A DNA stretch of 64,000 bases from Rubrivirga sp046845755 (GCF_046845755.1 NZ_CP177357.1:2852001-2916000), one strand, 5' to 3'; shown: positions 26,448-34,012, numbered from the stretch's first letter. A program made the numbers and translations. The notes: generated by a model from the sequence alone, not told the origin.

Positions 26448-27272
26448 TCAGAGCGTGACGACGGTGCCGCCGTCGCGGCCGACATCGGCCGGGGCGCAGA
26501 CGCGGACGGAAGACACGCCCGCCGCGAGCGCGCTCCGGGCGACTTCGAGCTTGGGCCGCATCCCGCCCGCGATCCACCCCGCCGACACGCCCGCGTCGAT
26601 CTCGGCGCCGCTGAGTTGGCGGATCCCCGAATCGGGGTCGGCGGCCGCGCGGCGGACCCCGCCCGCCTCGGTCACCAGGTCGAGCCGGGCGCCGAGCGCC
26701 GCCGCCAGCGCCGCCGCGACGGTGTCGGCGTTGACGTTGAAGAGGGCTCCGCTGGCGTCTGCGCAGACCGACGCGACGACGGGCACGAAGCCCGCGCCCG
26801 CGAGCGCCCTCAGCAGCGCCGTGTCGACCGCCTCCACGTCGCCGACGTGCCCGAAGTCGACGGTCTCGCCGTCGATCGTGTGCGGCGGGCGGCGCGAGAC
26901 GGTCACGAGCGCGCCGTCGGCGCCGGACACGCCGACGGCGCGGACGCCAGCCCCGCGGGCGGCGCCGACGAGCCGGGCGTTGAGGGCGCCGCGCAAGACA
27001 TACAGCGCGATGTCGAGGTCGAGGTCGCCTGTCACCCGGCGCCCCGCGACGACGGTCGGTTCGTGGCCGAGTGTTCTCGCGAGCGCCGTCGCTTGCGGCC
27101 CACCGCCGTGCACGACCACGTCGCCCGACGCCAGCCCGGCGAAGACGGCCGCCAGGGCGGCGGGGTCGGCCAGGACGGCGCCGCCGAGCTTGACGACGGT
27201 GTTGGGGATGGACTGGGGCGTGCCGGCCCCGTCGGCGCTCGCCCCGGGTGCCATCGACGGCGACTCGCTCAT
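26448..27272 (-). CDS. argB: N-acylglutamate kinase (acetylglutamate kinase)
   Basis: A 274-residue amino-acid kinase. A nonconserved N terminus (about 25 residues, Ser/Ala-rich) precedes TVVKLGGAVLADPAALAAVF, then VVVHGGGPQATALARTLG, RVTGDLDLDIALYVLRGALN, FVPVVASVCADASGALFNVNADTVAAALAAAL and SAGWIAGGMRPKLEVARSAL. These are the nucleotide- and acylglutamate-binding loops of ArgB. It phosphorylates the acylglutamate in step 2. Start ATG at 27270-27272 overlaps the stop of argF' (ATGA). No obvious N-terminal arginine-feedback helix of the NAGK type is seen, so feedback may act elsewhere. Confidence 0.93.
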   Translation of the reverse strand: MSESPSMAPGASADGAGTPQSIPNTVVKLGGAVLADPAALAAVFAGLASGDVVVHGGGPQATALARTLGHEPTVVAGRRVTGDLDLDIALYVLRGALNARLVGAARGAGVRAVGVSGADGALVTVSRRPPHTIDGETVDFGHVGDVEAVDTALLRALAGAGFVPVVASVCADASGALFNVNADTVAAALAAALGARLDLVTEAGGVRRAAADPDSGIRQLSGAEIDAGVSAGWIAGGMRPKLEVARSALAAGVSSVRVCAPADVGRDGGTVVTL

Positions 27273-28315
27273 GCCCGCACCCCCGACCGGCTGGCGCCTG
27301 CGGACGCCCCCGCCTCCAATCCCCAGACCCACTCCAGAATGGCCTTCTGCGCGTGGAGCCGGTACTCGGCCTGTAGGAGGTGCGCGGCGCGGTCCCCGTC
27401 GAGGATGTCGCCGTCGAGGACGACGCCGCGGCGGACGGGCAGGCAGTGCATCACGTGCGCGCGGCTCGTGCGCGTCAGGTCGTCGCCCGTGAGCCGCCAG
27501 TCGGCGTGGCGGGCGCGCTGGCCGGCCTCGTGCTCGGGCGAGGCGTAGACCGAGCTGCCGGACCACGCCTTGACGTAGACCACTCGGGCGCCGGACAGCG
27601 CGCCCTCGCGGTCGGCCGACTCGGTGACGGACCCGCCGGACCGCGACGCGGCCTCGCGCGCCAGCGCCAGCACATCGTCATCGAGCCCGAAGCCGTCGGG
27701 GCGGGAGACGATGACCTCCATGCCCAGCCGCGCCGCCATCAGCAGCGCCGAGTTGGGGACGGCGCGGGGCAGCGGCTTGGGATGCGGCGCCCAGCGCAGG
27801 ACGAGCTTCTGGCCGCGCGGATCGCCGAGGAGGTCCGAGACCGTCGCCGCGTCGCCCAGTTCCTGGCACGGGTGCCACCGGGCCGATTCAAGGTTGACGA
27901 CGGGGACCGTCGAGGCGTCGACGACGGCCCGAAAGGCGGCGTCGCGGGCGTCGGCGTCCGCATCGGTGAGCGTGGCGAAGGTGCGGACGCCGAGCGCGTC
28001 GACGTAGCGGCTCAGGACGCCGAAGGCCTCGCGGACGTGCTCGGCGGCGTCGCCGTCCATCACCACATCGTCGCGGGTTTCCAACCCCCACGTGCCAGCG
28101 CCGGGCGTGAGCGTGATGGCGTGCGCCCCGAGGTGCGCGGCCGCGAGGTCCATCGAGGCGCGGGTGCGGAGCGACGGGTTGAAAAAGACGAGGCCGAGCG
28201 CCTTGCCGGCGGCGCTCTGGGTCCACCCACGGTTGGCGCGGTGCCACCGCGCGCGGTCGAGGCAGGCGTCCCAGTCGCCGGGTGCGGCGTCGGTCCAGGA
28301 GGTGAGGTCGGGCAT
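27269..28315 (-). CDS. argF': N-acylornithine transcarbamylase (ArgF')
   Basis: A 348-residue transcarbamylase. The carbamoyl-phosphate loop is FFNPSLRTRASMDLAAAH (Ser48-Arg52). Later motifs are HPCQELGDA and APHPKPLPRAVPNSALLMAA, and the substrate-binding loop reads MHCLPVRRGVVLDG. The absence of the ornithine-specific pattern and the HPKPLP-type segment place it with N-acetyl- or N-succinylornithine transcarbamylases (ArgF'), as in Xanthomonas and Bacteroides. The position known to separate acetyl (Glu92 in Xanthomonas) from succinyl (Pro90 in Bacteroides) users reads Ala91 here (MDGDAAEH). It is coupled to argB by an ATGA overlap and lies 1 bp from argD. Confidence 0.9.
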   Translation of the reverse strand: MPDLTSWTDAAPGDWDACLDRARWHRANRGWTQSAAGKALGLVFFNPSLRTRASMDLAAAHLGAHAITLTPGAGTWGLETRDDVVMDGDAAEHVREAFGVLSRYVDALGVRTFATLTDADADARDAAFRAVVDASTVPVVNLESARWHPCQELGDAATVSDLLGDPRGQKLVLRWAPHPKPLPRAVPNSALLMAARLGMEVIVSRPDGFGLDDDVLALAREAASRSGGSVTESADREGALSGARVVYVKAWSGSSVYASPEHEAGQRARHADWRLTGDDLTRTSRAHVMHCLPVRRGVVLDGDILDGDRAAHLLQAEYRLHAQKAILEWVWGLEAGASAGASRSGVRA

Positions 28316-28316
28316 T

Positions 28317-29501
28317 TCAGGAGAGGGCGTTTGAGAGGGCAGACAGGCAGGCGTCGATCTCGGCGTCGGTCGTCGTCAGCGGCGGCATCAGGCGGAGCGT
28401 GTCGGGCCGGCCGGAGGTGCCGACGAGCACGCCTGCCGCGCGCATCGCGTCGCGGACCGGCGCCGCCGGGCGGTCGAGCGCCACGCCGATCAGGCAGCCC
28501 TTCCCCCGAATCTCGACGACGCCCGGCATCGCGCCGAGACCGGTCGCCAGCCGGTCGTGGATGGCCGTCGCCCGCGCCATCAGATCGTCGTCCACGAGCT
28601 GTTCCAGCGCGGCGATGACGGCGGCCATCGCCAGCATCCCGCCGCCGAACGTCGTGCCCTGGTCGCCGGGCCGGACGCCCGACGCGATCGCCTCGCTCAC
28701 CAACACGGCGCCGACGGGCACGCCTGCGCCCAGGCTCTTCGCGAGCGTGCTCATGTCCGGCACGACGCCGACGTGCTCGCCGTACAAAAACGTGCCCGTC
28801 CGCCCGACGCCGGTCTGGACCTCGTCGAAGACCAGCATCGTGCCGGTCTCGTCGCAGACCTCGCGCAACGCGCGGTAGTAGTCCGGCTCCGCCTCAGTGA
28901 TGCCCGCGACGCTCTGGATGGGCTCGATCAAGAGGGCGGCCACGTCGCCGCCCGCCAACGCCTCACGCGCCGCGTCGGCGTCGCCGAAGGGGAGCCACGT
29001 CGTCTCGGGCAGGATGTCGAGGTAGGGCGCGCGGTAGCCGTCGCCGTGCGTCATCGCGAGCGCGCCCAACGTGCGGCCGTGGAAGCCGCCGGTGCACGAG
29101 GCCACCTTTGTCCGGCCGGTCGCCGTCCGCGCCAGCTTGAGCGCGGCCTCGTTCGCCTCGGTCCCCGAGTTGCACCAGAACACGCGGCTCAGCGACTCGG
29201 GCGCGAGCGCGACGAGCGCCGCTGACGCCTCAGCGCGGACCGGGCTGTACATCGCGTTCGAGTAGAACAGCAAGTCGCCCGCCTGCTGGCGGATCGCCTC
29301 GACCACGCGCGGCGGGCAGTGGCCCAGGAGGGCGACGCAGTGGCCGCCGTAGAAGTCGAGGTAGGCGCGGCCGTCGGCGTCCCAGACCGTCGTCCCCTCG
29401 CCGCGCACGAGCGCGATCGGTGGCTTGGCGTACGTCGGGAGGGTGACGGCGTCTTCGAGCGCGATCGCGTCGGCGCTGGAGATGGGTGTCAGGTCAGTCA
29501 T
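28317..29501 (-). CDS. argD: N-acylornithine aminotransferase
   Basis: A 394-residue class-III PLP aminotransferase. It has LDFYGGHCVALLGHCPPRVV, NSGTEANEAALKLART, SCTGGFHGRTLGALAMTH, LLIEPIQSVAGI, LVFDEVQTGVGRTG and the PLP Lys in STLAKSLGAGVPVGAVL, followed by GDQGTTFGGGMLAMAA. It transaminates acylglutamate semialdehyde to acylornithine. It lies between argC and argF' on one strand, and the 110-bp repeat element sits in the gap between argC and argD. Start at 29499-29501, ATG preceded by a short AT-poor gap and no Shine-Dalgarno. Confidence 0.93.
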   Translation of the reverse strand: MTDLTPISSADAIALEDAVTLPTYAKPPIALVRGEGTTVWDADGRAYLDFYGGHCVALLGHCPPRVVEAIRQQAGDLLFYSNAMYSPVRAEASAALVALAPESLSRVFWCNSGTEANEAALKLARTATGRTKVASCTGGFHGRTLGALAMTHGDGYRAPYLDILPETTWLPFGDADAAREALAGGDVAALLIEPIQSVAGITEAEPDYYRALREVCDETGTMLVFDEVQTGVGRTGTFLYGEHVGVVPDMSTLAKSLGAGVPVGAVLVSEAIASGVRPGDQGTTFGGGMLAMAAVIAALEQLVDDDLMARATAIHDRLATGLGAMPGVVEIRGKGCLIGVALDRPAAPVRDAMRAAGVLVGTSGRPDTLRLMPPLTTTDAEIDACLSALSNALS

Positions 29502-29564
29502 GGATCGAAGGGCGGACTCCGGAATGCGGGGTTGGCGATGGGAGGCGAGCGTTCGCCCCACTCG

Positions 29565-29674
29565 TGTCATCCCGAGCCTGCGAGGGATCTCGACGCCAAG
29601 GTCCCAGCTCATCTGTCGCGGATGTCAGGCCGAACAGGCTGGCGTTGAGATCCTTCGCTTCGCTCAGGATGACA
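29565..29674. mobile_element. 110-bp MITE-like inverted-repeat element at the argC 3' end
   Basis: The left end TGTCATCCCGAGCCTGCGAG (continuing GGATCTCGACGCC to 29597) is an imperfect inverted copy of the right end 29641-29674, whose reverse complement begins TGTCATCCTGAGCGAAGCGA and continues AGGATCTCAACGCC. The ends match those of the 431-bp element at 33496-33926 that encloses a GIY-YIG gene. The inside (about 43 bp) has no gene. Its right end provides the last two Ser codons and the TGA stop of argC. Confidence 0.7.
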
Positions 29675-30734
29675 CAGGTGAGTGGGATTCGGTAACCGGG
29701 ATGGGAGACGCCAGCGGGGCCGCCACTCCGGGCAGGAGCCCCAGCGCCTCGGGCCAGCCGTGGGCGAGGTTGAAGAGCTGGACCGCTTGCGCCGCCGCCC
29801 CCTTGAGCAGGTTGTCGAGCGCGAACCCGACCACGACGTGGCCGTCGCCGTGGACCCAGCCGACGTCGCAGAACGGCGTCCCGACGACGGGCAGCAGCTC
29901 GGGCAGGGCGCCGGGCGACACGCGGACGAGGGGGCGGTCGCCGTACGCCGCCTCGAACGCGGCGTCGATGGCGTCGGCGTGGGCGCCGGTCGCGACGTGG
30001 GCCGTCCCCCAGATGCCCCGCGTCCACGGCCCGCTGGCGGGGACGAACCGGACCTCGGCGCCCGCCCCGAGCACCTGCCGCACCTCGGCGAGGTGGCGGT
30101 GGTCGAAGACGCGGTACGCGCGGACGTTGCCGTCGCGGCTCGGGAAGTGCGTCGTGGCCGAGGGCCGGGCGCCGCTGCCGGACGCGCCGGTCAGGGCGGT
30201 GACGGAGGCCGTCATCGGGCCCAGGTCCGCGAGCGGCGCGAGCGCCAGGCTGATGCCGGTCGCAAAGCAGCCGGGCGCCGCCAGCAGCGTCGCGCCCGCG
30301 ACGTCCGCGGGCGCCAGCCGCTCGGCCAGCCCGTAGACGGCGCCGTCGAGCGCGGCGGGGTCGGGGTGGTCGAGGCCGTAGACGGCGGTGTACGTCTCGG
30401 CGTCGAGCCGGTGGTCCGCGCTCAGGTCCACGACGACGCCCTCGAACCCGGCGGCGCGGAGGGCGGCGACGGCGTGCGCGCCCTGGCCGTGCTCGGCGCA
30501 CACGAAGGCGGTGTCGAAGGCGGTCCCGAGATCGTCGGGGGCGACGTACGCCAGATCCGTCTGCCCACGCAAGCGGGCGTGCGTGCCCCACACCGGCGCC
30601 CCGGCCTGGCTCCGGCTCGTCACGCCGACGACCTCCGCGAGGGGGTGCGCGAGCAGCAACTCCAGCAACGCGCCGCCCGCGTAGCCGGCGCCGTGCAGGA
30701 CGGCGATTCTCTGGAGGTTTTTTAGAGTGCTCAT
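29664..30734 (-). CDS. argC: N-acyl-gamma-glutamyl-phosphate reductase
   Basis: A 356-residue reductase of the ASADH fold. It begins RIAVLHGAGYAGGALLELLL with the NADP-binding loop; the catalytic Cys is in LLAAPGCFATGISLAL, and further motifs are VVVDLSADHRLD, TGASGSGARPSATTHFPSRD and FVPASGPWTRGIWGTAHV. It reduces acylglutamyl phosphate to the semialdehyde. Its start ATG overlaps the stop of the P-loop gene (ATGA). The last codons, Ser-Ser-stop, come from the end of the repeat element at 29565-29674, so the natural C terminus has been replaced or trimmed there. The frame has not been broken before that point. Confidence 0.93.
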   Translation of the reverse strand: MSTLKNLQRIAVLHGAGYAGGALLELLLAHPLAEVVGVTSRSQAGAPVWGTHARLRGQTDLAYVAPDDLGTAFDTAFVCAEHGQGAHAVAALRAAGFEGVVVDLSADHRLDAETYTAVYGLDHPDPAALDGAVYGLAERLAPADVAGATLLAAPGCFATGISLALAPLADLGPMTASVTALTGASGSGARPSATTHFPSRDGNVRAYRVFDHRHLAEVRQVLGAGAEVRFVPASGPWTRGIWGTAHVATGAHADAIDAAFEAAYGDRPLVRVSPGALPELLPVVGTPFCDVGWVHGDGHVVVGFALDNLLKGAAAQAVQLFNLAHGWPEALGLLPGVAAPLASPIPVTESHSPVSS

Positions 30735-31864
30735 GACGGCACCTGCGTCCCGTGGAGCCCGACCGGCGCGCGGCGCGGGCCGTTCGGCCCGGTCGCCGGG
30801 CCCAGCACGGGCCCGGTCCGCCACTCGTCGACGTCCTCGGCCACCAGGTCCGACAGCGCGTCGGGCGAGCTGCGCGCGTTGACGGCGCGGACGCCCAGCG
30901 ACGTCTCGAGGTAGCGCACGCCGACTGGCGTGTCGGTCGCTGGCCCGACGACGACGCCCACCTCGGCGCGATACCGCGTCCGGAACAGCTGGTCGCACGC
31001 CCACGCGCCGGCCAGGTCGGTCGCCGCGAGCACGTGGACGGCCGTGTGCCGCTGGAGCTCCATGTCGCCCAGGATCTGGTCGACGCCGTACGGCCCGATG
31101 ACGCCGTCGCCGAGCTCGAGGACGAGCACGTCCGGGGCCGCCTCGTTGAGGTGGCCGATGATGCCCTTGGCGACCGGCACCATGTCGCGGCCCGTCGTGG
31201 CGACGGCGCCCGCGTCCACGAAGCTGGCGCTGGCGACGGCCCCGGCCTCGACCATCGCGCGGACATCGCGCTGCAACGCCGCGCCGGTCAGCTTGGCCGC
31301 GGCGACGCGCAGGCCCCGCTCGGTCAGCCCCGCGACGAGCGCGGCGGCGGCGTACGTCTTGCCCGTGTTCATCGCCGTGCCCGACACCATCACGAGGGGC
31401 GCGGACGTGCGCATCGCCTCGACCGGCTCGATCGCGTCGTCCTGGATGCGGGCGTGCCGCGCGGGCTCGCCGACGACGACGGCGCCCAGCACCTCGACGC
31501 GGAGCGCGGGCCCGAGGTCGGGGTGGGCAATCGCCACATTCCCCAGGATCCCGCCCATGTTCTGGATGTGGAGCACGTCGCCCGGCGCGATGTGCCGCGG
31601 GATCCGGCCCGAGTACCCCTTGAGCGCCTGCCGCTCTCCCAACGCCCCCACCAGCGTCTCTCCCTGCCGGATGATTCTAAAAACGCCGTCGGCGCCTTCG
31701 AGCTGGTTGTACACGTCCTTGTCGTCGAGCGCCCTGACGGCCAGGCAGTAGCCCTCGCCGGCGACGACGTAGGGGGAGAGCGTGACGGTGTGGCCGAGCC
31801 CGCACGGGGCGGTGCTGCTGGCGACGTGGTCGACGGTGAGCGTCGTGGTGTGTCGAGTCGGCAT
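30731..31864 (-). CDS. Uncharacterised P-loop (DTBS/CobQ-like) protein in the arginine operon
   Basis: A 377-residue protein between argG and argC, with both junctions tight (argC start overlaps its stop). The N-terminal part (about 1-130) has no family I can name; it contains GHTVTLSPYVVAGEGYCLAV and DVLHIQNMGGILGNVAIAHP. The C-terminal domain is a P-loop ATPase: Walker A VSGTAMNTGKTYAAAALVAG (G162-T170), RGLRVAAAKLTGAALQRD and VLVLELGDGVIGPYGVDQIL. This looks like the dethiobiotin-synthetase/CbiA class, whose members ligate or activate carboxyl groups, and like DUF1611. In other Bacteroidota operons a GNAT acyltransferase often sits here. No ArgA/ArgJ is seen in the window. A role in the N-acyl step or in its control is inferred, not shown. 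Confidence 0.6.
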   Translation of the reverse strand: MPTRHTTTLTVDHVASSTAPCGLGHTVTLSPYVVAGEGYCLAVRALDDKDVYNQLEGADGVFRIIRQGETLVGALGERQALKGYSGRIPRHIAPGDVLHIQNMGGILGNVAIAHPDLGPALRVEVLGAVVVGEPARHARIQDDAIEPVEAMRTSAPLVMVSGTAMNTGKTYAAAALVAGLTERGLRVAAAKLTGAALQRDVRAMVEAGAVASASFVDAGAVATTGRDMVPVAKGIIGHLNEAAPDVLVLELGDGVIGPYGVDQILGDMELQRHTAVHVLAATDLAGAWACDQLFRTRYRAEVGVVVGPATDTPVGVRYLETSLGVRAVNARSSPDALSDLVAEDVDEWRTGPVLGPATGPNGPRRAPVGLHGTQVPS

Positions 31865-31924
31865 TGTTTTGAATGGGCGTGGGGAGGGATGCGTGGGACG
31901 CTCGCGAGAGTCACGAGTCACACA

Positions 31925-33127
31925 TCACGGCTCCTGTCCGGCGGTCGCCGCCAAGCGGGCCTGCAAGCCATAGATCTGGGCGAAGCCTTGGGCGTCGCGG
32001 CCGGACCACAGGGCGTGGTCCTCGCCGTAGCGCGCCGCGCCCGCGTCGAAGAGCGAGTGCGGCGACGTCGCGCCGAGGACGCGGAGGGCGCCCTTGAACC
32101 ACTCGACGGTGACGGTGCCGGTGGCCCGCGTCTGCGCCCGGTCGAGGAACGCCTCGATGTCGCGGCAGACGGGGTCGAAAAACTCGCCCTCGTGGACGAG
32201 CCGCCCGTACAAGTCGCCGAGCCGGGCGGACTCGACGAGTTGGTGCCGCGTGAGGACGAGCTTGTCGAGCTCGCGGTGCGCGGCGATGAGCGTCAGCGCG
32301 GCCGGAGCTTCGAAGCCGATCCGCCCCTTGATGCCCAGGATCGTGTCGCCGACGTGGACGCCGCGGCCGACACCGTGCGCGGCGCCCTCGCGGTTCAGCG
32401 TCTCGACGAGCGCGACCGGGTCGAGCCGCTCGCCGTCGACGGCGACGGGGACGCCGGCCTCGAAGGCGATGGTGAGCTGGCGGGGCGCGTCGGGCGCGTC
32501 GGCGGGCGAGACCGTGTCGGGCCACGCGGCGTCGGGAAGGATGCCGTCGGTCTCGTGCGTCTCCTTGCCGCCGATCGTCGTCCCCCACAGGCCGCGGTTG
32601 ATCGAGTAGTCCGTCGTCGCGGCGTCGACCTCGACGCCGCGCTCGTGCAAGAACGCCGTCGAGTCGGCGCGGGAGAGCGCGAGCGTGCGGATGGGCGTCA
32701 TCACGTCGAGGTCGGCCGCCAAGAGGCGGAGCGCGCCGTCGAAGCGGATCTGGTCGTTGCCGGCGCCCGTCGAGCCGTGCGCCACGGCCGTCGCCCCGAC
32801 CTCGCGGGCAGCTTCCGCCAGCGCCTCGGCCTGCACCACGCGCTCGGGCCCCACGCACAGCGGGTAGACGCTCCCCCGCAGCACGTTCCCCTTGACGAGG
32901 TACTGGAGCACGCGGTCCCACAGAGCCGCACGCGCGTCGACGAGCGTGTGCCCGGCGGCGCCCAGGTCGGCGGACCGGGCCGCGATGGCGGCGCGCTCGG
33001 CGTCGTCGAACCCGCCGGTGTCGACGGTCACCGTCCACACGTCGCGGCCGGTCTCCTCGCGGAGGTACGGGACGCAGAAGGAGGTATCGAGGCCGCCCGA
33101 GAAGGCGAGGGCGATGGGGCTGGGCAT
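31925..33127 (-). CDS. argG: Argininosuccinate synthase
   Basis: A 400-residue enzyme, the first gene of the operon. It has the PP-loop ATP site IALAFSGGLDTSFCVPYL, then GATAVAHGSTGAGNDQIRFD, STAFLHERGVEVDAATTDYS, INRGLWGTTIGG and the citrulline/aspartate contacts in EFFDPVCRDIEAFLDRA. It joins citrulline and aspartate. The ATG at 33125-33127 gives the canonical start; there are no conserved residues in the upstream open frame. A terminator-type hairpin with a U-tract ends 11 bases before the ATG on the mRNA, and an Arg-rich leader ORF precedes that, suggesting attenuation. Confidence 0.95.
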   Translation of the reverse strand: MPSPIALAFSGGLDTSFCVPYLREETGRDVWTVTVDTGGFDDAERAAIAARSADLGAAGHTLVDARAALWDRVLQYLVKGNVLRGSVYPLCVGPERVVQAEALAEAAREVGATAVAHGSTGAGNDQIRFDGALRLLAADLDVMTPIRTLALSRADSTAFLHERGVEVDAATTDYSINRGLWGTTIGGKETHETDGILPDAAWPDTVSPADAPDAPRQLTIAFEAGVPVAVDGERLDPVALVETLNREGAAHGVGRGVHVGDTILGIKGRIGFEAPAALTLIAAHRELDKLVLTRHQLVESARLGDLYGRLVHEGEFFDPVCRDIEAFLDRAQTRATGTVTVEWFKGALRVLGATSPHSLFDAGAARYGEDHALWSGRDAQGFAQIYGLQARLAATAGQEP

Positions 33128-33138
33128 GGGGGCTGGGC

Positions 33139-33177
33139 AAAAAAGAAGCGCCGGCTCTCGTCGTGAGAGTCGGCGCT
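33139..33177 (-). terminator. argG: Terminator hairpin immediately ahead of argG (attenuator candidate)
   Basis: On the minus strand a 12-13-bp stem (GCGCCGACTCTC, loop ACGAC, GAGAGCCGGCGC, one A-C mismatch; 33148-33176) is followed by TTCTTTTTT (33139-33147). It ends 11 bases before the argG ATG, so it can only stop transcripts initiated upstream of the operon. This is the layout of an attenuator, not of a gene-end terminator. Confidence 0.75.
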
Positions 33178-33213
33178 GAGGTCGGATCCGATCCGCGGTC
33201 GTCCGCGATCTAC

Positions 33214-33279
33214 CTACATGCGTCGTCTCCCAGCGCAAGCCGGTCGGCGTCGAGCACGTCGGAAGATGGAGGGGGTCAC
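33214..33279 (-). CDS. Arg-rich leader peptide ORF, 21 residues
   Basis: GTG-initiated leader frame reading MTPSIFRRARRRPACAGRRR with one final Met: eight Arg in 21 codons, in runs RR, RRR and RRR. The stop lies 38 bases before the terminator stem. Arg-rich leaders that stall on charged-tRNA shortage are the sensing part of classical attenuators. Weak points: CGN codons are common in GC-rich DNA, there is no clear Shine-Dalgarno, and the start is GTG. An ATG-stop pair forms the last two codons. Confidence 0.45.
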   Translation of the reverse strand: MTPSIFRRARRRPACAGRRRM

Positions 33280-33412
33280 GCGTGGGGCGGGTCGGAACGC
33301 GCAGGATAGGGGCGGACGCGGGCGGGCGCAACGCGGCGGCGCCCCGGTAGCGCTTCCAACCACAGAAAAGACACGCAGGGCGGCAGCGTCGGGAGAGGGC
33401 ACCGCGCGGACC

Positions 33413-33433
33413 GGGCACGCCACCGGCGTGCCC
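33413..33433. repeat. Perfect GGGCACGCC palindrome (REP-like)
   Basis: GGGCACGCC-ACC-GGCGTGCCC: a 9-bp perfect stem with a 3-base loop followed by CCTACGGGG. Palindromes of this type, with flanking GTAGGGG, recur between genes in many genomes. It lies between the arginine leader and the left end of the GIY-YIG element. No gene is seen from 33280 to 33495. Confidence 0.5.
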
Positions 33434-33495
33434 CTACGGGGAGACATTGCCCGCCCCGCGATGCGCCCCGAACGCTCGCCATTCCCTCGCCCGAC

Positions 33496-33926
33496 GTCAT
33501 CCCGAACGGATGTGAGGGATCTCAGCACAGCGCCCTTCCTCCAGCGAAGCGCTTCTACGACTGTCCAGATAGGTCGGCCCACTCCGGGTTCGAGGCTTCG
33601 ATTAACCGGACCCTCTTTTCCCGCCGCCACGCCTTGATTTCCTTCTCTCGACGGATTGCGTCAGCAGCCGTCGGGTGCTCTTCGAGGTGGACCAGTCGAG
33701 TCGCCCGATACCGCTTGGCGAACGTGGAGCCCTGACCGGCTCGGTGCTCGGCGAGCCGTCGTCCGATGTCATTGGTCATGCCGGTGTAGAGCACGCGCGA
33801 GGTGCTCGCGAGGATGTACACCCAGAACGATCGGCCCATAGCAAAGCATACATCATGAGGCCGGAACTGCCCTTCGCGTGGGCTTGCGAGGCGGTGCTGA
33901 GATCCCTCACGTCCGTTCGGGACGAC
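33496..33926. mobile_element. GIY-YIG element with 33-bp terminal inverted repeats
   Basis: The left end GTCATCCCGAACGGATGTGA (to 33528) and the right end (33894-33926) are inverted copies: the reverse complement of the right end begins GTCGTCCCGAACGGACGTGA, with 31 of 33 positions equal. Between them is one complete GIY-YIG gene and little else. The same end sequence, with no gene inside, occurs at 29565-29674. No target duplication was established. Confidence 0.7.
33555..33839 (-). CDS. GIY-YIG nuclease family protein (UPF0213 type)
   Basis: A 94-residue single-domain nuclease. The motifs are WVYILASTSRVLYTGMTNDI (V-Y-I-L ... Y-T-G), the catalytic Arg in GRRLAEHRAGQG and the metal-binding Glu in RREKEIKAWRREKRVRLIEA, all in canonical order and spacing for the YhbQ/UPF0213 group. 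It probably nicks or cuts DNA with a single metal ion. It is enclosed by 33-bp inverted repeats, so it may be the enzyme that moves or maintains that repeat family. The basal promoter is not clear; the ATG is 57 bases inside the right repeat. Confidence 0.9.
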   Translation of the reverse strand: MGRSFWVYILASTSRVLYTGMTNDIGRRLAEHRAGQGSTFAKRYRATRLVHLEEHPTAADAIRREKEIKAWRREKRVRLIEASNPEWADLSGQS

Positions 33927-33977
33927 GCTGAGGGAGGGGTAGGTGGTTTCTCGGGCCCGTGAGCCCAGGGCCCATCC

Positions 33978-34012
33978 AAAAAACGCCCCGCTGGCGCACG
34001 CACCAGCGGGGC
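33978..34012 (-). terminator. Rho-independent terminator of the Sak4-like gene
   Basis: On the minus strand GCCCCGCTGG (34003-34012 complement) pairs with CCAGCGGGGC (33985-33994 complement), followed by GTTTTTT (33978-33984). It lies 23 bp past the stop of the Sak4-like gene. A very similar GCCCCGCTGGCG stem ends the M13 peptidase gene at 42676-42713. Confidence 0.8.
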
